Positions 30,748 to 39,631 are shown, counted from the first letter of the stretch. The stretch is DNA of 45,011 nucleotides from Gemmatimonadota bacterium (GCA_022566515.1 JADFIT010000008.1:1-45011); one strand, 5' to 3'. Translations and numbers: made by a program. The notes: generated by a model not told the origin, from the letters alone.

Positions 30748-33321
30748 TCAGAAGTGTAGGAAGCTCTGGAACTTGAAGGACCACTCGAAATTTTCCGCCG
30801 CCGGCGACCACACATCGACATTGGCCACCAGCATGTTGCGGCCCGCCATGCGTAACGCGATCCCAGGAGTAAACAGCCAGCCGCCGGCGTTTGCAGCGTC
30901 CGTGTCCGGATCCGCCCAACTCAGCCGGGCTAGCGGCTCCACCGCCGTAAAGCGGCTGGATCCGGTGATCGGGAAGCGGTAGCTCACAACACCCTGTGCG
31001 GTGAGGAACGTGGACGGGTCGCCGGTTGCATCCAGATTGAGCCAGTTCTGGCCGGCGAGAAAGCCGGCTTGCAGGTGAAACTCGTCTCCGTACCGCCCGA
31101 TCTCGATATCTCCCCCGTATGCCACCGCGTACTCGTTGGCGGTGGTGGAGTCGAAGTAATCGTGGACTCCGACGTTGGCCCCGAGGCGCACGTGGGAAGC
31201 TGCCTGTACTACCACTCGAGCGGTGTATGACTTGGTGCCGTTCTCATCAGGCTCATCGGCTCCGGTACCGTTCGTGATGGAGAATCGATACTCCAACTCG
31301 TCGGTGACTCGACCGTCGACGAGAATTCCGATGTCGCGGTCGGAATACTTGAGCCCCTGCGTCAACCGGCTCCAAGAGCACACGCCGCCGGGCCCGGCAC
31401 ATGCGTCCACGCCGTCGATTTTTCCGGTTCGTTCGATCGTCAGGATTTGTGTGGAACTGTACAGCTCAAAGATGTCGAACGGTCGCTTGAACTGGCCGAA
31501 CGACAAGCGAAAAGCGGGATCGAAGTTGAGCCGCAGATAGGCGTCCTTGAGGCTGAGTTCGCCTTCACCGAAATCCGGCTGGATACGCCCTTCAATCAAG
31601 TCGTTGACTCGTATATGGGCCGTAAACCGCGCTCGACGCAGAAGGAACTCCGACGAGCGGGTGCCATCTACCGAGGTTGTCCGGTACTGCATTTGGACCC
31701 GCCCGGTAAGGGTGATCTGGACGGCGCCAGAGTCGAGCTGAACCTGGGCGCCCGCCGCGCTCGGCGCCAGCAGTGCGACCAGCGCGCCCAACCAGTGAAC
31801 TGCCCTTAGGACGGTTTTCATCGGCATCCAGTCAAATGTTCGAAAGTGCGCTTTGGAAAGAAACCGCGCGGACATCAATCCTGCGTCGGCCCCTGCGGTG
31901 GGGGGGGGTGGGGGTGGGGAAGGTTCTTCCTCGGCTGGTGGTTCCGGTATATCGCCACCGTCGCTTGCCGGTGACGCCTCAGGCGTGAGATCCACGATAT
32001 TGGGCTCAAAGAATACCTCCCGGAGTGCAGGAAGACCGAGTGATTGATCGAACGCGGGCACTGGGAGGTCGGCTGCGGTCTCTGAAGGAGGTTGTGTGGC
32101 GAAGGGTCGGAAGAACGTATCGCCGAAGGCGTTGAGTCTGCCTTTCTCGATGATGAAAACGAAGATGGCGCACAGCAGGATCGTGAAGAAGATCACTGCG
32201 AAGACCGTACTCCGCACTATTTCACCGTTGGAGAGGCCCATCTGTAGCGGCAGCGCTGCCAGCACCGCGGCGGCCAGGCCTTTGGGGATTAGGGCCGTCA
32301 TGAGCATGGCATCCCGGCGCGTCACGGAGCGAGGGGCGAGCAACCGTACCATGATCGATCGCCCGCCGATCGCGATCACTGCTACGATCAAACCGACCGC
32401 GAACGTGCGTGGGTCATCGAATGTGATCGAGATCCCCAGGAAAACAAAGAAAAACGTCTTCACCAAGAAGACAGCCTCCGCAAAGAACGTCCGCTCCACG
32501 TCGGAGAATCCAGCCAATCGGAACGTGATGAATTTCCCTAGGATGCGCTGTGGGATGTTGGGAAAATTCGCCACGCCGATGCCGAACGAAAGGGCGGCGA
32601 TGGCACCGCTGTATCCCCAGATCTCCGTCAGCCCGAACAGGATCAAGACGTAGGCGATGGTGGTGAATACAGTGTTGGGGATCTGGCGGATTTTCGGCAG
32701 GATCGCGGACCAGATGAATGCCCCGCCGCCCCCGATCAATGCAGCGACGAGAAACGACGCGGAAACGTCGCCCAGCATCACTCCGGCTGATATACCCTGT
32801 CCCGACTGGAGGCCCCGAATCAAGCCGAGACTCAGAACTATGGCGAGCACGTCTGTCAGAGCCGATTCCAAGAGGAGGATCGTGCTCGTCCGATCGCTGA
32901 CCCGGAGGATACGGATGAGAGGCACCACAACGGCGGACGAAGTACCACCGAGAATCATTCCGATGAGAAGAGCGGTGAGCGAATCGATCGGCAAGAGAAA
33001 ATCGGCTATGTACATGACCAGCAGAACGGTCAGTGCGAAAGTGGCGATCGAGAGGACCAACGTGTCACGCGCCGATCTCTTGAGGTCCATCATGTTGAGG
33101 TGGATACCGCCTTCGAAGAGAATCACGACTAGGGCGAGGGTCGTGAACACCGGTCCCACCTTGCCGAAATCCGCAGGCGTCACGATTCCCAAGGCGGGAC
33201 CGATGACGATGCCGGCGAGCATGAGCACGAGCACATCGGGGACTTTGGTTCGCTCGAAGAAGCCGGTCAGGAAATGGCCGGCGAAGACCAAAAGACCGAT
33301 GCTGAGGATGGTGATTTCCAC
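30748..33321 (-). CDS. Cation/proton antiporter fused in frame to an outer-membrane porin
   Basis: The open frame is 857 aa from GTG 33321. Residues 1-395 are a CPA-family (PF00999) Na+ or K+/H+ antiporter with 11-12 helices; LFEGGIHLN and LESALTDVLAIVL hold the candidate ion-binding Asp157. Residues 400-480 are an acidic, Pro-rich tail. From residue 483 the chain reads like a new protein: a long basic n-region, then an exported-protein signal (WLGALVALLAPSAAGA-Q). About 330 residues of OprP-like porin strands follow (LTGRVQMQYRTT, LKDAYLRLNFDPAFRLSFGQFKRPF, terminal FKFQSFLHF). An inner-membrane antiporter and an outer-membrane porin cannot work as one chain without cleavage. The two parts join across a C9 run at 31900-31908. 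One base less or more there would end the antiporter at the porin's start codons (31875 or 31827). Start codons for a separate porin are thus ready. Confidence 0.85.
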   Translation of the reverse strand: MEITILSIGLLVFAGHFLTGFFERTKVPDVLVLMLAGIVIGPALGIVTPADFGKVGPVFTTLALVVILFEGGIHLNMMDLKRSARDTLVLSIATFALTVLLVMYIADFLLPIDSLTALLIGMILGGTSSAVVVPLIRILRVSDRTSTILLLESALTDVLAIVLSLGLIRGLQSGQGISAGVMLGDVSASFLVAALIGGGGAFIWSAILPKIRQIPNTVFTTIAYVLILFGLTEIWGYSGAIAALSFGIGVANFPNIPQRILGKFITFRLAGFSDVERTFFAEAVFLVKTFFFVFLGISITFDDPRTFAVGLIVAVIAIGGRSIMVRLLAPRSVTRRDAMLMTALIPKGLAAAVLAALPLQMGLSNGEIVRSTVFAVIFFTILLCAIFVFIIEKGRLNAFGDTFFRPFATQPPSETAADLPVPAFDQSLGLPALREVFFEPNIVDLTPEASPASDGGDIPEPPAEEEPSPPPPPPTAGADAGLMSARFLSKAHFRTFDWMPMKTVLRAVHWLGALVALLAPSAAGAQVQLDSGAVQITLTGRVQMQYRTTSVDGTRSSEFLLRRARFTAHIRVNDLIEGRIQPDFGEGELSLKDAYLRLNFDPAFRLSFGQFKRPFDIFELYSSTQILTIERTGKIDGVDACAGPGGVCSWSRLTQGLKYSDRDIGILVDGRVTDELEYRFSITNGTGADEPDENGTKSYTARVVVQAASHVRLGANVGVHDYFDSTTANEYAVAYGGDIEIGRYGDEFHLQAGFLAGQNWLNLDATGDPSTFLTAQGVVSYRFPITGSSRFTAVEPLARLSWADPDTDAANAGGWLFTPGIALRMAGRNMLVANVDVWSPAAENFEWSFKFQSFLHF
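31900..31919 (-). repeat. C9 mononucleotide run (C4-A-C5-A-C9) at the antiporter-porin junction
   Basis: The coding strand has C4, C5 and C9 runs separated by single A, encoding six prolines. With eight C the frame would stop at TGA 31875-31877, overlapping ATG 31873-31875 (TGATG), with AGGA just upstream. With ten C it would stop at TGA 31832-31834, four bases before ATG 31825-31827. The template strand is G-rich and could form a quadruplex. Confidence 0.85.
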
Positions 33322-33638
33322 AGGCCAAGGTTACTGCTGGGCCTGAGGGGTGGGAAGTGTTGGAGGGGAGTGGGGAGTGGGCCCTTTCTCGTCCCCCGGG
33401 TCGTTGAATTGCGCTTCGTTCTCCAGCTGGAGTCGGTAGCCAAGCCAAAGGATGGCGTGGCGAAGACAAGGTTGCTTGACCACGCCGAGATCGAGCCAGG
33501 GCCTCGATTCCGCCAAAATGAACTACGGAAGGGTCGGGAATTGCTCTCCTGGAGGGCCCGACGGGAACCCTCAGCGAGCTAGGGCTGTTGCCGAGAGGCT
33601 AGGATGTCCCATCCGGGGATAGCGGGAAGGAGCTGTAC
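33322..33638. other. Divergent spacer between antiporter and ECF sigma genes
   Basis: The plus strand near 33345-33380 is a purine-rich block with five runs of three or four G, so a quadruplex is possible. A minus-strand frame (33331-33516, TTG start) ends ten bases before the antiporter start. Its product has a short strand-like stretch (ILWLGYRLQLENEAQF) and a Pro-rich end; I do not recognise it and do not call it a gene. Confidence 0.5.
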
Positions 33639-34265
33639 TTGGCTGACCGACCGACAACGCTGAAGGCGGTGCCCGGCAACGTAAATGCGGCCGAAGGCGG
33701 GTTCGAGAAGGAGACGCTGGACGCGCTGGACCGCGTATACCGGTTTGCCCTCCAACTGACAAGGGATCCGTGCGACTGCGACGATTTGGTGCAGGACACG
33801 TTCCTGAGGGCGTACCGCAGCCGGCACCAATATCGGTTGGGAACAAACTGCGCGGCGTGGCTCTTTACGATATGCCACCACCTATGGATCCAAAAACGAC
33901 AGCGGGAGAGACGGATAACGACCTGGGAGGAGTCAGACCTCGATGAGATCGCCGCGACTCGGAGATTCCAAAGCGGGGCGGTCGATCTGTCGCTCCGGCG
34001 GGTTATGGAGCTGCCAGAATTCGATGAGGTCTTGAGACGCGCCTTGGCGGTGCTTCCGGAGATTTACCGAACACCCGTTATCATTATAGACGTGGAAGAT
34101 CAAACCTATGTGTCGGCCGCCGGCATTCTGGACGTTCCCGTCGGGACGGTCCGTTCGCGTTTGTTTCGCGGGCGCCGGCTGCTTCAGCGCGAGCTGGTCG
34201 CCTACGCCGAAGATGCTGGTCTTATTTCAGGACGTCGCAGGGCGTACGCACGACCTGCTTCGTAA
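33639..34265 (+). CDS. ECF-type RNA polymerase sigma factor
   Basis: The product is 208 aa from TTG 33639, which follows a strong GGAAGGAG site by six bases. Region 2 (about residues 27-93) shows YRFALQLTRDPCDCDDLVQDTFLRAYR, partly seen as DDLVQDTFLRAY with the following -10-recognition helix AAWLFTICHHLWIQKRQRE. Region 4 (about 125-182) has ALAVLPEIYRTPVIIIDVE and the helix-turn-helix VPVGTVRSRLFRGRRLL. There is no adjacent classic anti-sigma gene. The next two genes encode a secreted Cys protein and a thioredoxin-like protein and follow within 33 bases and by overlap. The sigma factor probably controls, and may be controlled by, envelope redox state. Confidence 0.92.
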   Translation: MADRPTTLKAVPGNVNAAEGGFEKETLDALDRVYRFALQLTRDPCDCDDLVQDTFLRAYRSRHQYRLGTNCAAWLFTICHHLWIQKRQRERRITTWEESDLDEIAATRRFQSGAVDLSLRRVMELPEFDEVLRRALAVLPEIYRTPVIIIDVEDQTYVSAAGILDVPVGTVRSRLFRGRRLLQRELVAYAEDAGLISGRRRAYARPAS

Positions 34266-34298
34266 TTACTTCATTATCAATCAACAGAGGAGAAATGT

Positions 34299-34694
34299 AT
34301 GAAACGGTTGGTCTCTAGCCTTGGGGCTTTGGCTTTGGTGGTTGTGCTTACTCCGGCTGCTACCAGCGCCCAGATGGGCGACATGCCGAAAGGCGAGGAA
34401 GTCACGGTGGAGGGAACAGTGGTCGATCTCGACTGCAAGTTCCGCAACGGCCAGTCGGGTGACGGTCACCGGATGTGTGCTCAGGTTTGCGCTGATGCGG
34501 GCCTGCCGCTAGCGATTCTGGGCGACGACGGCAAGTTGTACATGATTGTCGGCGGCGGGATGCCTGGCGATCCTGTGGCGAAGCACAACGCGAAACTCAA
34601 GGATTTCGCCGAGCAGCACGTCGTGGTCCACGGTAAGGCCTATCAGGCGGGTGGTGCGTTCGCGCTGACGATCGAGTCAATCGAGCGTTCGTGA
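34299..34694 (+). CDS. Small secreted cysteine-containing protein
   Basis: The product is 131 aa. AGGAG lies upstream of ATG 34299. A signal peptide (LGALALVVVLTPAATSA, cleavage near residue 24-25) sends it to the periplasm. The mature part starts with Met/Gly-rich MGDMPKGEE and has an OB-like strand pattern (VTVEGTVVDLDC). Cys46, Cys60 and Cys64 are arranged C-x13-C-x3-C with His57 and Met59 between them, and later LAILGDDGKLYMIV. Similar small proteins occur in many bacteria as uncharacterised periplasmic proteins. A redox or metal-binding role is suggested by the conserved Cys/His/Met cluster, but it is an inference. It overlaps the next gene by four bases (GTGA). Confidence 0.8.
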   Translation: MKRLVSSLGALALVVVLTPAATSAQMGDMPKGEEVTVEGTVVDLDCKFRNGQSGDGHRMCAQVCADAGLPLAILGDDGKLYMIVGGGMPGDPVAKHNAKLKDFAEQHVVVHGKAYQAGGAFALTIESIERS

Positions 34695-36265
34695 GCACTG
34701 AGTCGAACGGGATGGCGGGCCGGAGTAGTACGCGGCCCGCCATCGTCGTTTTTGTCACCGCAGCCCTTGCAGTTGGGTTGGTAGCGGTGGTTTTCTCCCG
34801 TGGAGCGCGTGAGCCGGTGCGGGGACCCATCGCCTTGCCCAATCCCGATGCTGCTGCCCCGGTCGAATCGATCGCCGGAGGCGTCAGGTACGTATCCACG
34901 ATGGCGGCGCCGGAGTATCTCGTGGTCGATACTGTTCGGCCGGTGCGTGAGCCGGTGCGCCTCCTGTTCCTTCAGGGACAGGTTGCCCAGCCGACCCCCG
35001 ATGGCGGCGTGGTGACGACGGAAGCCGGCGGCGTGCTGTATGTCGATACCAAGCTGCGAATCCATCGCATTCCGATACATGTAGAGGGGCGCGAGATCGT
35101 GAGCGTGGCACCGGCCCCGGACAATGGACTTTGGGCCGTTTCCGGTGAAGGCGAACTGCTCAGGCTCAACGGGCAGGGAGAGATGATCGGCAATACGCGA
35201 CAGACGACATTCGTCTTCTCGTACGTCGCCAGTGACCCGCGTGGCACGGCCTATCTCTTTCGTTCCCCGACGCAACCGGCGTTCCGTCCGGTGTTTGGAT
35301 CAACGCCGCTCCTTCTGCGGATGGATGAGCAAGGTGAAGTGGACGCAGTAGTGGGCAACGGGGTCGTCCCAGCCGACTTCATGCTGGCGCACCTGGCCAG
35401 CTCGGGACGCGTGGCCATTGCCGATTCCGTCATTTTCTTCGCCCCGTTCATCCGGGACGAAGTGATCGCCCTGACAACAGACGGGGACACACTGTGGGTT
35501 GCCAAGCGTGGTCTGCCGCAGGCCGTGAAAGAGGCTCGGTTTGAGGTTGTGGACATGCAGCCCATGGTAGACTATGCGCCGGTCAATACGGGCATCGCTC
35601 TCGGACCCGACGGGCGCTTGTACGTGTTGTCGGTTCCCGGCTTCTCTACCGCAACGAGTCGGATCGACGTCTTCGATACGGAGAACGGAGATTTGTTGCG
35701 CTCCGGGATTGTAGACGCGCCCCTGCCGACACTCGCCGCCGACAAGGATGGGCGAGTCTATCTACTGAACGAACTTGAACTGCTGACCGGTGTGCCGCCT
35801 CGCGAGCGGGCCCTGTTCAGCCCGTTCGACCTCGAGTTGCTCAACGGCGGGCGCGTGACGTCGGCTGATGTCGAAGGGAAGGTTGTGTTGATCAACTTCT
35901 GGGCCAGCTGGTGCGCGCCATGCCGCGAAGAAATGCCGTCGCTGGACACGCTACGCCAAAGTATCAGCCACGAAGATTTCGTTTTTCTAACGTTCAACGA
36001 AGACGTTAGGCTGAGCCCGGCGAAGAAATTCCTCGAGCAGTTCGGCTCGGACTTTCCGGTGGCTCTGGGGCATGGTGACTTGAGACGGCAATACCACTAC
36101 GTGGGGTTGCCGTTTACCGTGCTGCTGGACCGTCAAGGGAGAGTGGTCAGCCGATGGATCGGCTATGCCGGTGCGGAGCAACTCCAGGGCATCCGCTCGA
36201 TCGTCACCGCTGAACTCAACAGGATAGAAAGCATGGGTCCCATGGACCATGCTGGATCTCACTAG
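34691..36265 (+). CDS. Membrane-anchored beta-propeller protein with C-terminal TlpA-like thioredoxin domain
   Basis: The product is 524 aa from GTG 34691, overlapping the upstream stop; ATG 34712 is an alternative. One N-terminal membrane helix (about residues 16-36) anchors it with the rest in the periplasm. Residues of about 60-360 are repeated beta strands of the NHL/SMP-30-like propeller kind (APDNGLWAVSGEGELLRLN, LGPDGRLYVLS, ADKDGRVYLLNELEL). The last 155 residues are a redoxin: VVLINFWASWCAPCREEMPS with active Cys408-x-x-Cys411, and a cis-Pro region YVGLPFTVLLDRQGRV. It should reduce or exchange disulfides in an envelope partner, perhaps the Cys protein encoded just before. The fusion of a propeller to a TlpA domain is unusual but both parts are clear. 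Confidence 0.85.
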   Translation: MSTESNGMAGRSSTRPAIVVFVTAALAVGLVAVVFSRGAREPVRGPIALPNPDAAAPVESIAGGVRYVSTMAAPEYLVVDTVRPVREPVRLLFLQGQVAQPTPDGGVVTTEAGGVLYVDTKLRIHRIPIHVEGREIVSVAPAPDNGLWAVSGEGELLRLNGQGEMIGNTRQTTFVFSYVASDPRGTAYLFRSPTQPAFRPVFGSTPLLLRMDEQGEVDAVVGNGVVPADFMLAHLASSGRVAIADSVIFFAPFIRDEVIALTTDGDTLWVAKRGLPQAVKEARFEVVDMQPMVDYAPVNTGIALGPDGRLYVLSVPGFSTATSRIDVFDTENGDLLRSGIVDAPLPTLAADKDGRVYLLNELELLTGVPPRERALFSPFDLELLNGGRVTSADVEGKVVLINFWASWCAPCREEMPSLDTLRQSISHEDFVFLTFNEDVRLSPAKKFLEQFGSDFPVALGHGDLRRQYHYVGLPFTVLLDRQGRVVSRWIGYAGAEQLQGIRSIVTAELNRIESMGPMDHAGSH

Positions 36266-36310
36266 CGAACAACTGATCATCTTCTCTGCCAGGTCAGTTG
36301 CGTTCGGCCA

Positions 36311-36338
36311 CCCCCGGGCAGCGTGGCGCCGCCGGGGG
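36311..36338. terminator. GC hairpin between convergent genes
   Basis: CCCCCGG (36311-36317) pairs with CCGGGGG (36332-36338) around a 14-base loop. It lies between the redoxin stop (36265) and the DUF3179 stop (36379). T tracts are poor on both sides, so the call is modest. Confidence 0.45.
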
Positions 36339-36378
36339 GCGATTCTTCCCAAAACGATGAGCATTCAGCCCGAGCGGG

Positions 36379-37506
36379 CTACTTGACGACCCGCGTTTCC
36401 GGTTTGAAGACGCCCCAAGCGAACCAGAAGTGGTTGCCGTGGACGATCGGAATCAACTGCTTGCCGGTAAGCGGTCCGTCGATCGCGTGACCGAGGATGT
36501 TCCACGTGGATTCGGTCTCGCGATCGGTGAATCGCCCGTCGCCGTCGGGCGTGAACCGAAGCGTCCGCCCCTCCAGGCGGCGGTCGAAGACGCCGGTGGA
36601 TCCGACGTCGCGCCCCTTGGCGATGGTGGAATTGTCCACGGCACTGGCCGTGCCGGGCGCCCAGAACACCACCAGCGGTGTCTCACCCACCTGCTCTGTG
36701 ATGACGCGCTTCTTCCTCAACTTGGAAAACGCGAACGCGACGCTCTCTCCGTCGATTTCCACTGCGGCAACCCGTTCCATCGCCGGCAGGCGACCGTCGC
36801 GCCGGCCGGAGAAGAACTGAGGCCAGGGACCCCGACCCCGGTCGTAGAACTCGTAGGGATTCCTGCCGTAGTTGCGTTGGAATCCGGTGTCCCGCGACAG
36901 CACCTTGCCGTTGGGGTAGCTCTCCTTGAACGTGCTCCAGCTGATGAGGGGGGAGGGAACGAACGTCAGCCTCCGGCCGGCGTACTCTCCGACGATTCCC
37001 TCACCTATGGCTTGCTGCCACCACGTTTCCGTCTGGCGATCGTACATGATGAGATCGGAGTGGCGTAATCTCCCGGTGGTTCCGAAGTCGAGCAGCAGCC
37101 CGTCAAATCGACGGTCGAACGATATAGCCGTATTGCAGAGCGGACAGTAGGTCACTGTAACGGGCGTTTGACCTACCACATCGTTCACGATCTCGTGCTG
37201 TATGAGAATCTGGAGTGGGTACGCCTTGGCGACGCCATCGAGCGCTACCAGGACGACAGGCTCGCGGTCTTCGAGCCACCGGTCCGCATCCTGCACGCCG
37301 ACGAACTTTGGACGGTCGATGGCCGGGATGCCGTCCTTGGGCGGTCCGCCGGACACGATTTCGTCAAACGATACGGTCTGCTTGCCGAAGTCGGTCTTGA
37401 ATTCCCGTCGGTCGGCGCGCGATTGGGCGAAAAGCTGCCCGCCAACCGTCATCATCAAGAGCGCCGTCAGGGCTAGGATAGGAGCAAATCTGTAAGAGTA
37501 TTTCAT
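36379..37506 (-). CDS. DUF3179 domain-containing secreted protein
   Basis: The product is 375 aa with a signal peptide (LALTALLMMTVGGQLFA, cleavage after about residue 27). The DUF3179 domain fills the rest. Its marks are DGIPAIDRPKFV, VVLVALDGVAKAYPLQIL, HEIVNDVVGQTPVTVTYCPLC with the conserved Cys-x-x-Cys near residue 120, GTTGRLRHSDLIMYDRQTET-W and, further on, RDTGFQRNYGRNPY and a terminal HGNHFWFAW. The family is common in environmental bacteria and archaea and has no established biochemical role; a metal- or redox-centre at CxxC is often presumed. The gene is about 45 bases from the upstream doxX and reads in the same direction. Confidence 0.88.
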   Translation of the reverse strand: MKYSYRFAPILALTALLMMTVGGQLFAQSRADRREFKTDFGKQTVSFDEIVSGGPPKDGIPAIDRPKFVGVQDADRWLEDREPVVLVALDGVAKAYPLQILIQHEIVNDVVGQTPVTVTYCPLCNTAISFDRRFDGLLLDFGTTGRLRHSDLIMYDRQTETWWQQAIGEGIVGEYAGRRLTFVPSPLISWSTFKESYPNGKVLSRDTGFQRNYGRNPYEFYDRGRGPWPQFFSGRRDGRLPAMERVAAVEIDGESVAFAFSKLRKKRVITEQVGETPLVVFWAPGTASAVDNSTIAKGRDVGSTGVFDRRLEGRTLRFTPDGDGRFTDRETESTWNILGHAIDGPLTGKQLIPIVHGNHFWFAWGVFKPETRVVK

Positions 37507-37552
37507 AGTAACTAGCTAACGGCCCTGCCCCTCACCGAGTTCCGCTGGAAGG

Positions 37553-37963
37553 CTAGGCGGCCTGGTTCTTTCGCTTTGCGAGAAGAGCATCGATGCTGAA
37601 ATCGCCCCCGCCGCGGGTGGCGATAACCAGGAACAGGAAAGCGTACACCAGCGGCAACTCGCCACGATTTGCCCACCACCACAGCTCTCCCCGGCCCGCT
37701 ACGTGCATCCACCAATAGGTGACCGCCATCTCGCCTGATATTAGGAACGCTGCGGGGCGGTGAAAAAGGCCGAGTACCACCAAGGGAGCCACGAAGAACT
37801 CGATGATACCGGCAATGCCGAATCGGCTCGTGAGGGCGACCGTTCCGCTGGCGCCAAACCATCCGAACAGCTTCTGGGCGCCATGCGACCAGAAGGTAAG
37901 CCCCACCATGATGCGCATGGCGTTCGTGGCCAGGGGTTCGAGTTTCGAAAGGAAATCGTTCAT
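37553..37963 (-). CDS. DoxX family membrane protein
   Basis: The product is 136 aa from ATG 37963, with AAGGAG nine bases upstream; the open frame extends to 37999 but that start has no ribosome site. Four hydrophobic helices are visible. The typical DoxX opening AMRIMVGLTFWSHGAQKLFGWFG is followed by GIAGIIEFFVAPLVVLGLF and YWWMHVAGRGELWWWANRGELPLVYAFLFL. Family members include the small subunit of archaeal thiosulfate:quinone oxidoreductase and the mycobacterial DoxX that joins superoxide dismutase and thiosulfate sulfurtransferase. Here the neighbours are a DUF3179 protein and a glycosyltransferase, which do not fix the function. Confidence 0.88.
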   Translation of the reverse strand: MNDFLSKLEPLATNAMRIMVGLTFWSHGAQKLFGWFGASGTVALTSRFGIAGIIEFFVAPLVVLGLFHRPAAFLISGEMAVTYWWMHVAGRGELWWWANRGELPLVYAFLFLVIATRGGGDFSIDALLAKRKNQAA

Positions 37964-38071
37964 GTGAGTAGTCTCCTTGCCTCTTGGCGTTGTGCCCACT
38001 CATACGATCGGATGACCGCTGAAGTTGAACTCGTAGTGTAGTAGTGAAAAGAAGTTCGCAAGAGAGCAACT

Positions 38072-39631
38072 TTATCGGTTCGGTCTGCTCCGCGCTTGCA
38101 TGAGGGAAACACCGCTGACGAACATAAAGCCCACGCCGAACAGCAGCACCAAGCCACTCGGGGGCAAGTCGCTACGCGCGGCTCCGAGAGCACCGGCAGC
38201 TAGAAACGCGAGACCGGCCAGGAATTCAACCACGGCGGGCCCCGCCACGGGAAGACGGTACGCAGCGTTGCGCCAAGATTGGTCGCTGGCGGCGGCAATG
38301 TCGTACTTTGGAGTGCGTAGGAATGGGGTGCGTCGTCCGCTCAACCCGCGTATGACGGCCAAGGTCTGGCTCAGCGCGATGCCTGCACCAATGATCATGA
38401 TCAGCGGTACGAGGAGCAGACGTCTGCGCCAGTGGCCGCCCCGTGCCTCGGCGGTGACACCGTAGAAGTATGCGAGAGAGCCCATCGCGAACGTGAGCAA
38501 GCTTCCGTCCACGGCGAGCACCCACCGTGCGGCGAGCGACTCCGCCGTAAAACCAACTGCCAATCCCGCCAACGTCACTAGGGCCAGAAGCGGGTACGCG
38601 AAGTGAGTCAACAAGTGCCAAGCCGCTTCTCGCTTGACCGCTCGGGGAAGCTCAGCGCGCATGATGGCCGGGAGCAATTTGCGGGCGGACTGCGCTCCGC
38701 CCTGTGCCCAGCGTTGTTGCTGCTGGCGATACGCCGCGATTTCGACCGGCAGCTCTGCCGGGACGGCGACGTCATCACGATACACGAAACGCCAACCCTT
38801 AAGCTGCGCGCGATAGGAAAGGTCGAGATCTTCAGTGAGCGTATCGGCCTGCCAGCCGCCGGCGTCTATAATGGCCTGCTTGCGCCATATGCCCGCGGTC
38901 CCGTTGAAATTGAAGAAGAAGCCCTTGGCCTCCCGCACCCCGTGCTCCAAGGTGAAGTGGGCGTCGAGCTGGAGCGCCTGGGCCCTCGTGAGCAGTGAAT
39001 GGCTCTCGTTGATGTGGCTCCACCGTGCCTGGACCATTCCCACTCCGGCGCTGTCGAATTCGCCTACCACACGCAGTAGGAAATCGGCGTGTGGGACGAA
39101 ATCCGCATCAAAAATTGCAATCAATTCGCCCGACGCCCTCGACAAACCCTCCGCGAGAGCACCCGCTTTGTAACCGGTGCGCGCCTCCCGTCGGATGTGG
39201 TGTATGCGAATCCCACGGTCGGTGAGTTCCCCAACGACTCGTGCCACCAATTCGGACGTTTCATCCGTCGAATCGTCCAACACCTGGATCTCGAGGAGAT
39301 CCCGAGGATACTCGAGTGCTGCCACCGCGCGGATCGCACGCTCCGCCACGTATCGCTCGTTGTAGAGCGGCAATTGGACTGTGACGGACAGCCACCGCTG
39401 CGGCGCACCTGGCACATTGCGCTCGACGCGCCGTTTGATACGCCGGTATTCCCGCGCCAAGTACAAGCGGTGCAGACCGAACGCCGACAGCAAGATCGAC
39501 GCTCCGATATGCAGGGCAATGAGTATTAGAACAACAACCTCCTCTGTCGAGAGTTCGTCAACGTGAAGACGGCATACGTGGACTAGGTAACCGTCGCGCC
39601 GCCACAGCTCGAGCCGGCTCCTGCAGTGCAT
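38072..39631 (-). CDS. Family 2 glycosyltransferase, processive cellulose-synthase-like
   Basis: The product is about 519 aa from ATG 39631. This overlaps the end of the arsS-like gene by 49 bases and lacks a clear ribosome site; a GAGGAGG stretch further in has no standard in-frame start, so the true start is uncertain. The frame open to 39796 is antisense-like overlap. One N-terminal helix (VVVLILIALHIGASILLSAF) precedes the GT2 catalytic domain with Asp119-Asp120 (VLDDSTDET), DAD 175-177, TED 266-268 and the processivity motif QQQRW 304-308. Four or more C-terminal helices follow. Such enzymes polymerise beta-linked sugars or glycosylate lipids at the inner membrane. The C-terminal FLRTPKYDI word is usual in the group. 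Confidence 0.87.
   Translation of the reverse strand: MHCRSRLELWRRDGYLVHVCRLHVDELSTEEVVVLILIALHIGASILLSAFGLHRLYLAREYRRIKRRVERNVPGAPQRWLSVTVQLPLYNERYVAERAIRAVAALEYPRDLLEIQVLDDSTDETSELVARVVGELTDRGIRIHHIRREARTGYKAGALAEGLSRASGELIAIFDADFVPHADFLLRVVGEFDSAGVGMVQARWSHINESHSLLTRAQALQLDAHFTLEHGVREAKGFFFNFNGTAGIWRKQAIIDAGGWQADTLTEDLDLSYRAQLKGWRFVYRDDVAVPAELPVEIAAYRQQQQRWAQGGAQSARKLLPAIMRAELPRAVKREAAWHLLTHFAYPLLALVTLAGLAVGFTAESLAARWVLAVDGSLLTFAMGSLAYFYGVTAEARGGHWRRRLLLVPLIMIIGAGIALSQTLAVIRGLSGRRTPFLRTPKYDIAAASDQSWRNAAYRLPVAGPAVVEFLAGLAFLAAGALGAARSDLPPSGLVLLFGVGFMFVSGVSLMQARSRPNR

Noticed and set aside
32096-33346. Two plus-strand frames of 185 and 229 aa
   Set aside because: Antisense to the antiporter helices; composition rich in Arg, Thr and Met as expected for the reverse of membrane segments.
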